Part shown: in pieces, positions 22,946 through 30,060 of the stretch
How the letters are laid out: each line of letters begins with the position of its first letter
Numbering within the stretch: position 1 is the stretch's first letter
IMG/VR virus record: IMGVR_UViG_3300042344_000800
Coordinates: 26,647-90,646 of that record
Length of the DNA stretch: 64,000 nucleotides
Reading direction: 5' to 3' (one strand)
Source: a virus
Notes under the pieces: model-generated
Database searches by the model: none
Told to the model about the DNA's origin: nothing
The model's input: the letters and a program-made list of their open reading frames with translations, nothing else
Position numbers and translations under genes: made by a program

Positions 22946-23517
22946 TGTCCAGGTCTAAAAAAGATATTGTGGTAAATACGGAGGGAAGTCTACCAGATTT
23001 AGTAAAGGAGGCTATTTGTTTCTATAAGGGTTGCTACCCTGAATACTCATTCTCGGAAATCTGTCGAAGGGTAAATCGGAAGATAACTCCTTTGGATATT
23101 AATGAGGATTTAGTAGTCAGAGTTATTGAGGCTGAACCTAATTTGGTTGCTAAATACCGGAAGGGCGGGGCTGAAGCCGTCAAAATGGGCATGGAATTAA
23201 AGGAGTTAAAGTATGCTACTTTATATTCCCGGGTTCAGTTCTTGGCCGAGGTAATGGATATGGGTAAGTCTGGCTACAGTGACCAAAAAGTTACTGGTCG
23301 GGGTGATGTTATCGAATTAGTTTCTAAAAATCTTTCTGCCTCTTTGGAAGCACATAAACAACTTACTGCCATCATGTTTATGGTAGAGGGTGCTACTGAA
23401 GTAGTCAGTGAAGAAGACTATGTTGATGTCGCTGTTTACCCTCAATTCCTAGAACCCGCCCCAAATCAGATTGAGGCTAGTGCTGAATTAGCCCCCGATT
23501 CCGTTGAAAACATTTAG
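22945..23517 (+). CDS. unknown protein, candidate small terminase subunit
   Basis: 190 residues. The N-terminal helices (DLVKEAICFYKGCYPEYSFS then EICRRVNRKI) could form a DNA-binding helix-turn-helix, followed by a helical middle and an acidic Pro-rich tail. Size and position upstream of PhoH, terL and portal on the same strand fit a small terminase, but no signature was recognised. The start codon overlaps the stop of the preceding gene. Confidence 0.45.
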   Translation: MSRSKKDIVVNTEGSLPDLVKEAICFYKGCYPEYSFSEICRRVNRKITPLDINEDLVVRVIEAEPNLVAKYRKGGAEAVKMGMELKELKYATLYSRVQFLAEVMDMGKSGYSDQKVTGRGDVIELVSKNLSASLEAHKQLTAIMFMVEGATEVVSEEDYVDVAVYPQFLEPAPNQIEASAELAPDSVENI

Positions 23518-23540
23518 TCACTAACAACCATAAAAACAAC

Positions 23541-24176
23541 ATGGTCAATATTGCCCACGGATTGAAACCCAAGAACCGCTATCAAGAACAGTTTCTACGG
23601 TCTTTACGGACAAATACCATTTCTATTGGTGTTGGTGAGGCTGGTACTGGTAAGACTCTGATTGCGATGTATTCCGCCCTTTTAGCTCTTAATAATCCAG
23701 ATGACCCCATTAATAGTGTTTTATATGTAAGACCGTTTGTAAGAGACAGGGATGAGGTTGATATTGGGGCTATGCCAGGTGATTATGGGGAAAAAGTAGA
23801 TTCATTGGGAACTCCCCTATGGACTAATCTTTCTGAAATTGCCCACCCTAAAGATTTCCAGAAGCTCCGTTCTACTATAGAAATTAGCCACATCGGTAAT
23901 ATTAAAGGAGCTAGTTTGTCTAATACCTTTATTATTTTTGATGAGGCTGAGGACGCTACTGAACGTCTGTTTAAAGCCGTGGTAACTAGAATTGCACACG
24001 GTTCAAAGCTCTGTATTATCGGAGACCCCACCCAATGTAGTTTGAAAACTGAAGCCTATTTACCAATTGCCGCAAACCGGTTGAATGATGTGGAAGGTGT
24101 TGGGGTAACTTTCTTTCCGAAGGGTACGTCGGTTCGCCATCCAATTCTGGCCAAAATTTTAGAAGCACTAGGTTAA
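23541..24176 (+). CDS. phoH: PhoH-like ATPase
   Basis: 211 residues: Walker A GEAGTGKT, Walker B FIIFDEAEDAT, and KLCIIGDPTQ, the usual PhoH order. PhoH-like genes are common in cyanophages; the molecular role is uncertain (RNA-related ATPase or helicase suspected). It is followed by a terminator/promoter module at 24205-24241. Confidence 0.9.
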   Translation: MVNIAHGLKPKNRYQEQFLRSLRTNTISIGVGEAGTGKTLIAMYSALLALNNPDDPINSVLYVRPFVRDRDEVDIGAMPGDYGEKVDSLGTPLWTNLSEIAHPKDFQKLRSTIEISHIGNIKGASLSNTFIIFDEAEDATERLFKAVVTRIAHGSKLCIIGDPTQCSLKTEAYLPIAANRLNDVEGVGVTFFPKGTSVRHPILAKILEALG

Positions 24177-24204
24177 TCTAAAGTTACTTCTGAATTAAAT
24201 ATTA

Positions 24205-24241
24205 AACCACCTTGACGGGTGGTTTTTTTGTTGCTATAATA
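24205..24241 (+). promoter_or_regulatory. combined terminator and promoter, module 1
   Basis: A terminator hairpin AAACCACC/GGTGGTTT (24205-24212/24219-24226) with T-run has the loop TTGACG (24213-24218). That loop is also a -35 box, 17 bp from TATAAT (24236-24241). The same bases end the phoH transcript and start the next. Confidence 0.75.
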
Positions 24242-24269
24242 AACGGGATACCTATTTCTGGACTAAACT

Positions 24270-25001
24270 ATGTCTAATTTATCTGTTTTTGATTTCAACT
24301 CCAACAACATTCGCTTTGAAAATCGTGAAGGTCGGGTCTGGGTTTGTCTAACCGATATGGCTAAGGCTAGTGGGAAACGGATTAATGATTGGAATCGACT
24401 AAATGCTACAACCGAGTTCCTGACTGAGTTTGAGGGCATTGCGGGGATTCCCGTAATGGTGTCTAACGTTGGGGGCTTACCTGCAACTACTGGAACATGG
24501 GCAATTGAAGAAGTCGCTTTAGAGTTTGCTGGTTGGTGTTCGGTGAAGTTCAAAATCTGGATGCTACAGCAAATCAAAACGCTAGTCACAACTGGCACAG
24601 TTAGTCTGCACCATGTAGAACAGCCTAAATTAACATCTCGTCAGGTTGCTGTTGAAACAGCTAAGGCAGTTGTGGAAATTGAGGGATTGATTTCTCGAAA
24701 TAACCCCCGATTAGCCCAATTTCTAATTGACCATGCTATTTCCGATTTAATGCCAAGTCAGGCTACTTTAACTGGGGATTCCTTGCAAGGAGTTGTTGAG
24801 ATTGCACTAGAAATGGGATTTAACCCTTCCCATGATAATCGGTCTCAACTTGGAAAATACGTTAAAAAGAGTTGTCGTCAACTAAGTCAACAAGAGAAAC
24901 GGTTAGTCAACGGGGCAATGCGAGAGATAGCAGTTTATCCGGCAAATCACCCAGAAGTGAGAGAGGCAATAGAAGGATTTTTCAGCACTATAAACGGTTA
25001 A
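24270..25001 (+). CDS. KilA-N domain phage regulator
   Basis: 243 residues. The N-terminal about 110 residues form a KilA-N domain: EGRVWVCLTDMAKASGKRIN, then DWNRLNATTEFLTEF and WCSVKFKIWMLQQIKTL. This is the DNA-binding module of many phage antirepressors and regulators. The C-terminal half is helical. It is transcribed from the terminator-promoter module 1 and followed by module 2. Confidence 0.85.
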   Translation: MSNLSVFDFNSNNIRFENREGRVWVCLTDMAKASGKRINDWNRLNATTEFLTEFEGIAGIPVMVSNVGGLPATTGTWAIEEVALEFAGWCSVKFKIWMLQQIKTLVTTGTVSLHHVEQPKLTSRQVAVETAKAVVEIEGLISRNNPRLAQFLIDHAISDLMPSQATLTGDSLQGVVEIALEMGFNPSHDNRSQLGKYVKKSCRQLSQQEKRLVNGAMREIAVYPANHPEVREAIEGFFSTING

Positions 25002-25020
25002 CGATACAAAATAAAACATT

Positions 25021-25056
25021 AACCACCTTGACGGGTGGTTTTTTTGTTGCTATAAT
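25021..25056 (+). promoter_or_regulatory. combined terminator and promoter, module 2
   Basis: AACCACC/GGTGGTT stem (25021-25027/25034-25040), loop TTGACG (25028-25033) as -35, 17 bp to TATAAT (25051-25056). Nearly identical to module 1. Confidence 0.75.
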
Positions 25057-25083
25057 AAGAAAGTACATTTAACCCATGTAGCC

Positions 25084-25410
25084 ATGAATATCAAACCCCC
25101 ACAGTTTAAAAGTAAGCAGGATTGTTGCGACTTTTTGGCACTAGAGTATATAACTCCCCCAAGAACTATCAAACTTCCAGAGGGTGTTATTGACTTTTTA
25201 ACAGATGAGGAATTGGTAATAGTCTCAGAAGATTACAATGCCGAAAAAGCCATTAGACTAATCAGTATTTTGCACATATACTTCCCACTGACACATAAAG
25301 TCATTTATTTGTTTGGAGAAAGTCATCCATTATCTGATAGTTTGCAGTTCACTTGCGACGCTCTAGGGATTCAAATACGTTACCCTGGATTGCCGCTTGA
25401 TGTGTGGTAA
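25084..25410 (+). CDS. unknown 108-residue protein
   Basis: Small soluble protein between terminator-promoter module 2 and the degenerate third copy. Begins MNIKPPQFKSKQDCCDFLAL; ends GIQIRYPGLPLDVW. Not recognised. The insulated single-gene unit suggests an added cargo gene. Confidence 0.65.
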   Translation: MNIKPPQFKSKQDCCDFLALEYITPPRTIKLPEGVIDFLTDEELVIVSEDYNAEKAIRLISILHIYFPLTHKVIYLFGESHPLSDSLQFTCDALGIQIRYPGLPLDVW

Positions 25411-25433
25411 TGATTTTGGATGTCGGTAAATTT

Positions 25434-25458
25434 AACCACCTTAACCGGTGGTTTTTTT
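25434..25458 (+). terminator. third hairpin of the AACCACC family, terminator only
   Basis: Same stem AACCACC/GGTGGTT and T-run, but the loop is TTAACC and the later sequence lacks a -10 (TAAAAG), so the promoter half has been lost. Confidence 0.75.
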
Positions 25459-25468
25459 GTGCCTAAAA

Positions 25469-25482
25469 GTATGCGCCCAAAA
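25469..25482 (+). promoter_or_regulatory. late-type promoter motif
   Basis: TATGCGCCCAA, about 35 nt upstream of the ATG at 25515. Confidence 0.55.
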
Positions 25483-25514
25483 TATTCTTGAATCCCCCTG
25501 CCCACTGAGAAAAT

Positions 25515-26357
25515 ATGTACTCTCCCGTTGAAGCTTTTACCACTTGTGTTGGTTATTCGGATTTTTTGTCTTGGTCTTTACTTTTCAATCGTCCGCAGTT
25601 CGACAATCTGGTAGTCCTCACTACACCCCAAGACCTGAAGACCCAAGAGGTATGTTCCTTTCACCATGTTCAGTGTTATGCTACTGAAGCTTTTTTTGCT
25701 GAGGGTCAAACTTTCGGTAAATCCCAGGCAATCGATGAATTTTTGAAGTCTAATATTTTATCTAAAAGCGGTTGGCTAGTCCACTTTGACTCTGATATTG
25801 TTCTACCCCCTCGCTCAATGAATCATATCCGAAAAGAGCTTATAGAAACCGATTGTATTTACGGTATTGACCGAGTTAGTGCAGTAGGTTTTGATAAATG
25901 GACAGATTATGTTAGCGACCCTAACGTATTTTATGAACAGGAAGTCTGGCTCAGATTAGACCGTTTCCCGATTATGCCCCGTGTCTTTAAGGATGGGTAT
26001 TATGTCCCCATTGGATTCTTTCAAGCTTGGTATGCTCCCAATAGTGAAAATTCCTACCCTACAGTCCATCAAAATGCCGCTAGAGCCGATATGCTATTTG
26101 CTATGCGATGGGGAGGACAGAAGCGCAAATTAATCGCTAATGCTGTAGGAATCCATTTAGAGTCAGAACATGGAAATCTAGGGGTTAACTGGAACGGACG
26201 GAAAACCCCCCCCTTTAAGTCTAGAGTAATTCCAGAACAAGGAGGAGAGTCTGTCTTAGAACTGTGGGAACAAGGGGGAGAGTCGGTCTTAGGAGTGTGG
26301 GAACAATTAGAAAAGGCTTTAGAAGAATTTAAGGATATATGGTTCAGTAACTATTAA
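25515..26357 (+). CDS. GT-A type glycosyltransferase-like protein
   Basis: 280 residues. The HFDSDIV segment supplies the DxD metal/nucleotide-sugar site after an N-terminal Rossmann-like part (LVVLTTPQDLKTQEV), followed by GIDRVSAVGFDKW. It probably modifies virion protein, DNA or host surface sugars; the substrate is unknown. The C-terminus carries two 12-residue repeats, EQGGESVLELWE and EQGGESVLGVWE, from a 36-bp tandem duplication (about 26237-26308). A late-type motif lies upstream, a terminator follows. Confidence 0.75.
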   Translation: MYSPVEAFTTCVGYSDFLSWSLLFNRPQFDNLVVLTTPQDLKTQEVCSFHHVQCYATEAFFAEGQTFGKSQAIDEFLKSNILSKSGWLVHFDSDIVLPPRSMNHIRKELIETDCIYGIDRVSAVGFDKWTDYVSDPNVFYEQEVWLRLDRFPIMPRVFKDGYYVPIGFFQAWYAPNSENSYPTVHQNAARADMLFAMRWGGQKRKLIANAVGIHLESEHGNLGVNWNGRKTPPFKSRVIPEQGGESVLELWEQGGESVLGVWEQLEKALEEFKDIWFSNY

Positions 26358-26369
26358 CAGGCAAGAAAA

Positions 26370-26392
26370 AACCCCCTATACTCTAGGGGGTT
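26370..26392. terminator. bidirectional terminator
   Basis: Perfect stem AACCCCCTA/TAGGGGGTT, A-rich on one side and T/A-rich on the other, between the converging glycosyltransferase gene and the tRNA. Confidence 0.7.
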
Positions 26393-26415
26393 AAATAAAC
26401 CAAACAAGGAACAAA

Positions 26416-26487
26416 TCTGGGTTGTGGGAGTCGAACCCACCTATGCCGTCTTATGAGGACGGTGCTTATCCGATAAGCTAAACCCAG
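26416..26487 (-). tRNA. tRNA with CAU anticodon (Met or Ile2)
   Basis: Complete cloverleaf: acceptor CTGGGTT/AACCCAG with discriminator A, D-arm GCTTATCGGATAAGC, anticodon stem CCGTC/GACGG with loop CTCATAA, T-arm GTGGG-TTCGACT-CCCAC. No encoded CCA. C1-G72 pairs, so it is not a canonical initiator; elongator Met and lysidine-modified Ile(CAU) cannot be told apart here. Confidence 0.93.
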
Positions 26488-26512
26488 AAGGTCTTTTGCT
26501 CCAGACCTCTTT

Positions 26513-26542
26513 ATTATAACTTAGCCGTTATGGGTTTGTCAA
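26513..26542 (-). promoter_or_regulatory. promoter of the tRNA
   Basis: TTGACA (26537-26542), 18-bp spacer, TATAAT (26513-26518). The sequence TTGACAAACCCATAA is shared with the promoter at 27402-27431. Confidence 0.85.
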
Positions 26543-27367
26543 GTCTAAACCCAAAAGAATTTCCTCAATCATCGGGATGTCTTCCCGTCGGTAGAAATAC
26601 TCAGTGCTGATTCGTTTTTTCTTGCCGTTTTTTAACCCGTAGACATGGCGTTTTGGGGGTTTTTCACCCATTAAGGTTTCCCATGCTTGAGCAACTTGAA
26701 GGCGGATTTTGCGGAACTCTGTGTTAGTGAAGTCTAAAGCCTTTGCTTCTAGGTAATCTTTTAGGGAGAAATCTTCCGGCAGATAAAAGGGCAAACCTTT
26801 TAGTCCATTTTTCCACCCATCGATTTTAGGATAGACCGTGACTACTTTTTTGAAGTCACGGATTTCTTCTCGCATTTCCCGTACTTCACCAACTAAACCC
26901 GTCATGACCATTTCAATGTTAGCCAGACGGTCTGAGTCAGAGACATAACCAGTGACAGATTTAATCCATGTGTCGATTCCGATTGAAGCAAAAGCTAAAA
27001 GACTTTTTCGAGCCACTGGATTAGCGGCTTTTGATTCAAAACCGTAATAGGAAATGATAGCGGCGGCGGCTTTACTGTTGACAATGTTCGCAAGATTAAC
27101 ACTGTCGCAATCCCCTTTCAGCGTCTGGGAGAAAACCTTACCTTGGAAGGGTTTCAAGCATTCTGGGACTGTTTTTGATTCGGGGGTTTCTTGAGAAAGA
27201 TTTGCGATAACCCGACCCTCTGAGAACATACTCCCACGTTGAACTCCACATAATCGGGCTAACGCAGACTGACTCATGCCACAGGTTTTCCCGTCTGCAC
27301 TGACAAAAAATTGCAATTCCATATCTAATTCGGGGACTTTAACAGTTGTGGGTTTTACGATTTCCAT
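26528..27367 (-). CDS. putative phage regulator of the MSQ type
   Basis: 279 residues. The N-terminus (DGKTCGMSQSALARLCGV) looks like a helix-turn-helix and is shared in outline with the proteins at 7526-7978 and 63000-63737. The C-terminal part is basic and Lys-rich (KPPKRHVYGLKNGKKKRIS). A coiled-coil-like segment (GEVREMREEIRDFKKVV) lies between. A regulator or antirepressor is likely; no family name assigned. It has its own promoter. Confidence 0.65.
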   Translation of the reverse strand: MEIVKPTTVKVPELDMELQFFVSADGKTCGMSQSALARLCGVQRGSMFSEGRVIANLSQETPESKTVPECLKPFQGKVFSQTLKGDCDSVNLANIVNSKAAAAIISYYGFESKAANPVARKSLLAFASIGIDTWIKSVTGYVSDSDRLANIEMVMTGLVGEVREMREEIRDFKKVVTVYPKIDGWKNGLKGLPFYLPEDFSLKDYLEAKALDFTNTEFRKIRLQVAQAWETLMGEKPPKRHVYGLKNGKKKRISTEYFYRREDIPMIEEILLGLDLTNP

Positions 27368-27401
27368 ATTTACCTCTTTAGTGTTTTCTGATTACTTTAA
27401 C

Positions 27402-27431
27402 AGTATAACTTAGCCTTTATGGGTTTGTCAA
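27402..27431 (-). promoter_or_regulatory. sigma70-type promoter
   Basis: TTGACA (27426-27431), 18-bp spacer, TATACT (27402-27407). Upstream of the 26528-27367 gene. Confidence 0.85.
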
Positions 27432-27439
27432 CCCCCAAC

Positions 27440-27467
27440 AAAAAAAAAATCCCTAGCTAGGCTAGGG
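27440..27467 (-). terminator. rho-independent terminator
   Basis: On the minus strand, stem CCCTAGC-CTAG-CTAGGG followed by A and a T9 run; ends the 27491-28072 transcript. Confidence 0.85.
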
Positions 27468-27490
27468 TTATTAAAGTTGAGTCAGTTTAA

Positions 27491-28072
27491 TTAGCGATAA
27501 TCTCCATCCCCTTTAATAGTACCTGCCAATTTTCGGGCAGATAGCTTTGCCATGTTCATGTTCATTACACTGAGAAGGTTGTTAAACCCGAACAGGCAGG
27601 ATAACTCATCAAGAATGACGAACAGGGGCATTACCCGCATCTTAGACTGTAAGATAGCTGGGGATTGGTATGCTTCATCACCCCGTAGTTGTTTTTTGTG
27701 AATACTAGCGAGGGAGCCAGCAAAAATTACCGCTCTTTCAAACACTTTACTCAATCTCAATGAAGAAACCGAATCTGGTTTGCCCAAAGAGTATTGTGAA
27801 AATAAGGTGGACAGTGGGGGGAGTCCCAGGTGCTTAACTATTCGACACAAGTAGTAAACTACGTCCCCCAGTTCTAGGGCGATTGCCTTAAGGTTAGTGT
27901 CATCTTGAGCTATTTGGTCATTATAGCACTCGATGGTTTCAGCTAACTCATTAACCAAACCCAGAATGGAATAAGTCAGGGCTACTTCATCGGGGTAAAC
28001 TGCTGTAGAGTCCGTAAACTCCATATATGAGTCTAGGTAAGCCAAATTTTCTGGTGTTAATTCAAATCGCAT
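27491..28072 (-). CDS. MazG-like nucleotide pyrophosphohydrolase
   Basis: 193 residues. The helical all-alpha pyrophosphohydrolase pattern is visible: LGLVNELAETIECY (ExxE-type acidic helix), LELGDVVYYLCRIVKHLGLP (ELGDxxYY), and near the end NMAKLSARKLAGTIKGDGDY (KLxxR...G.GD). The E and D residues bind metal and hydrolyse NTP or dNTP. MazG-like enzymes are frequent in cyanophages, where they may tune nucleotide pools. There is an insert of about 50 residues in the middle compared with short MazG proteins. Confidence 0.8.
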   Translation of the reverse strand: MRFELTPENLAYLDSYMEFTDSTAVYPDEVALTYSILGLVNELAETIECYNDQIAQDDTNLKAIALELGDVVYYLCRIVKHLGLPPLSTLFSQYSLGKPDSVSSLRLSKVFERAVIFAGSLASIHKKQLRGDEAYQSPAILQSKMRVMPLFVILDELSCLFGFNNLLSVMNMNMAKLSARKLAGTIKGDGDYR

Positions 28073-28105
28073 AGGTTTTTAGGTCTTTAAGGTCTGTATG
28101 TTCCC

Positions 28106-28135
28106 AACATAACATACCGCTTATTGGTTTGTCAA
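28106..28135 (-). promoter_or_regulatory. sigma70-type promoter
   Basis: TTGACA (28130-28135), 18-bp spacer, TATGTT (28106-28111), upstream of the MazG-like gene. Confidence 0.7.
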
Positions 28136-28243
28136 CATATTTTATCCGTAAGAAAAAGCTATCAATGAAGTATAAGTAAATCTTATCGCTAGGGTAAGCC
28201 CCCATCGCCCAATCTAAGACAGAAGCGATTGAGCGTAGAGATA

Positions 28244-30004
28244 ATGGCAAAACCTGGAAAATTAAAATTATATTTACACCCGGGACAACAAGAAGTATTC
28301 GGAGACCCTGCCAGATTCAAGGTTTTGGTTTCATCGAGGAGATTTGGGAAAAATTTAGAAGAAAACACCCCTATTTTGACCAAAAATGGTTATAAACCGA
28401 TTAAGAAAATTTTCACTGGGGACACTGTATATAATGAACAGGGTTTACCTGTAAAAGTTTTAGCGGCTACCGAGGTATTTGAAGATGATTGCTACGATAT
28501 TGTCTTTGAAAATGGACAGGTTATCAGAGCAGGGAAAAACCATGAGTGGGTTTTGGAGCTAAACCGTAAGTTAGAGTCTAACACATGGACTACTGAGGAA
28601 ATATTCTATTACCATCAAAACATTCAAAAGGGAAGTAAAAAACTTAATTTATCTGTTCCTCGTAAAATTTTGCATCCGTGGGAAAGCTTTTTTATAGCCG
28701 ATGTAATCCCTGTTGGAAGACATCGAACTAAGTGTATTCAAGTAGAAGGAGGGATTTTCCTATGTAGTAAAAGTAACATCCCTACCCATAATTCCAGGCT
28801 ACTATTAACTACTTTAATCGAAAGGGCTATTAATTACAACGGCAACTATGATAAAGCTTCACCCCCCGTCGTTTTGCTCGTTATGCCTAGCTTAAAACAG
28901 GCTAAACAAATCCACTGGGAACCACTTGTAAATATTCTAGATGGACACCCAGCAGTTAAAAGAATTTTTAAGTCTGAATGCAGAATCGTTTTTAAAGGAA
29001 ATAAACCAGACATCATCCTCAGAGGAGCCAATGAAGATAACGGCGACAATATGCGGGGGTTGAAGATATATTTTGCTGGATTAGATGAGATGCAAGATAT
29101 AAAACCTATTGTATGGACGGAAGTGATTCGCCCTGCTTTAGTTGATACTAAAAATAGTACATCTCTAATTATTGGTACGCCCAAGGGGGCAGGTACATTT
29201 TTCCATAGTCTTTACCTACAAGGTGGTGAAGTTCCTAATTGGGCTAGTTTTTTAAAAACAGTTTATGATAATCCCTTTATTCCCCTTGATGAAATCCAAA
29301 GAACCAAAGAGTCATTACCCGAAAAAATCTTTAGACAAGAATTTTTAGCATCTTGGGAATCTTTTGATGGTCAGATATTCTCAGATTTAGATAAGAGACA
29401 CTTACTGGATGATGACGATTTACCGACAAAATTTGACCAAGTATATATCGGAGTGGACTGGGGAGATGTGAATCCTGCCCTAGTAGTGGTGGGAAGACGG
29501 GGAGCCGCTTATTTTGTGATTGATTGTTGGGAAAATCCCAACCCTAAAGCGGCCATTGAACAACGAGTCCACAATGAGAAAGCCATTGAGTTAGCCAGAA
29601 CGCATGGTGTCAACCGTGGATATGCTGACCCGTCACAACCGGGAAGAATTTTAACCATGAGAAAAGCGGGTGTTCCCAAGTTAATGGAGGGCTATAATAG
29701 GGTATCAGAAGGTAATGGGGTGGTTAACACTTTATTACACCAAGATAAACTTTTTATTGCCAAATCCTGTAAAAGGGTTTTTGAGGACATGACTGCATAT
29801 CACCGAGAGTCTAAAGAAGGGAATGTTACCGAGAAAGTGGCTGAAGGGCAAAGAGACCATTTTTGCGATGCTTTACGTTACGTTTTGGCTACTTTGGAGC
29901 ATCGGAATATTGAGAATATCATCGATAGTATGGGTGCAAATACCCTAATACCCAGTGTCCCCCAAGATGATAGTCTCTACGGAAATTATAATTCTGGCTA
30001 TTAA
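28244..30004 (+). CDS. terL: terminase large subunit interrupted by an intein
   Basis: 586 residues as translated from the ATG at 28244 (a TTG five codons upstream is in frame). The ATPase part shows the P-loop region SSRRFGK, cut by the intein and resuming with SRLLL, and Walker B YFAGLDEMQD. The RuvC-like nuclease part shows VYIGVDWGDVNPALVVV and RDHFCDALRYVL with the catalytic acids. The motor packages DNA into the prohead and cuts the concatemer. After splicing, the mature protein should be about 439 residues, a usual TerL size. The portal gene follows on the same strand. Confidence 0.92.
   Translation: MAKPGKLKLYLHPGQQEVFGDPARFKVLVSSRRFGKNLEENTPILTKNGYKPIKKIFTGDTVYNEQGLPVKVLAATEVFEDDCYDIVFENGQVIRAGKNHEWVLELNRKLESNTWTTEEIFYYHQNIQKGSKKLNLSVPRKILHPWESFFIADVIPVGRHRTKCIQVEGGIFLCSKSNIPTHNSRLLLTTLIERAINYNGNYDKASPPVVLLVMPSLKQAKQIHWEPLVNILDGHPAVKRIFKSECRIVFKGNKPDIILRGANEDNGDNMRGLKIYFAGLDEMQDIKPIVWTEVIRPALVDTKNSTSLIIGTPKGAGTFFHSLYLQGGEVPNWASFLKTVYDNPFIPLDEIQRTKESLPEKIFRQEFLASWESFDGQIFSDLDKRHLLDDDDLPTKFDQVYIGVDWGDVNPALVVVGRRGAAYFVIDCWENPNPKAAIEQRVHNEKAIELARTHGVNRGYADPSQPGRILTMRKAGVPKLMEGYNRVSEGNGVVNTLLHQDKLFIAKSCKRVFEDMTAYHRESKEGNVTEKVAEGQRDHFCDALRYVLATLEHRNIENIIDSMGANTLIPSVPQDDSLYGNYNSGY
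28352..28792 (+). other. mini-intein in the TerL Walker A motif, class 3 type
   Basis: 147 codons inserted between GK and S of the P-loop. Block A is LEENTPILTKNGYKPIKKIF; the C-terminal end is IPTHN followed by S. Residue 1 is Asn, not Cys or Ser. Trp at intein position 66 (NHEW), Cys at 128 (TKCIQV) and Thr at 145 (PTHN) match the W-C-T triad of class 3 inteins, where the internal Cys starts splicing. There is no homing endonuclease domain. Confidence 0.85.
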
Positions 30005-30018
30005 GGGGCGAGGGTAGG

Positions 30019-30030
30019 GACGCTCATGAC
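30019..30030 (+). promoter_or_regulatory. weak late-type motif
   Basis: GGACGCTCATGA about 30 nt upstream of the portal start; partial match to the TAACGCTCAA form. Confidence 0.3.
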
Positions 30031-30060
30031 CTAAGTAGAAGACCTAACCCCGCCCACCCT

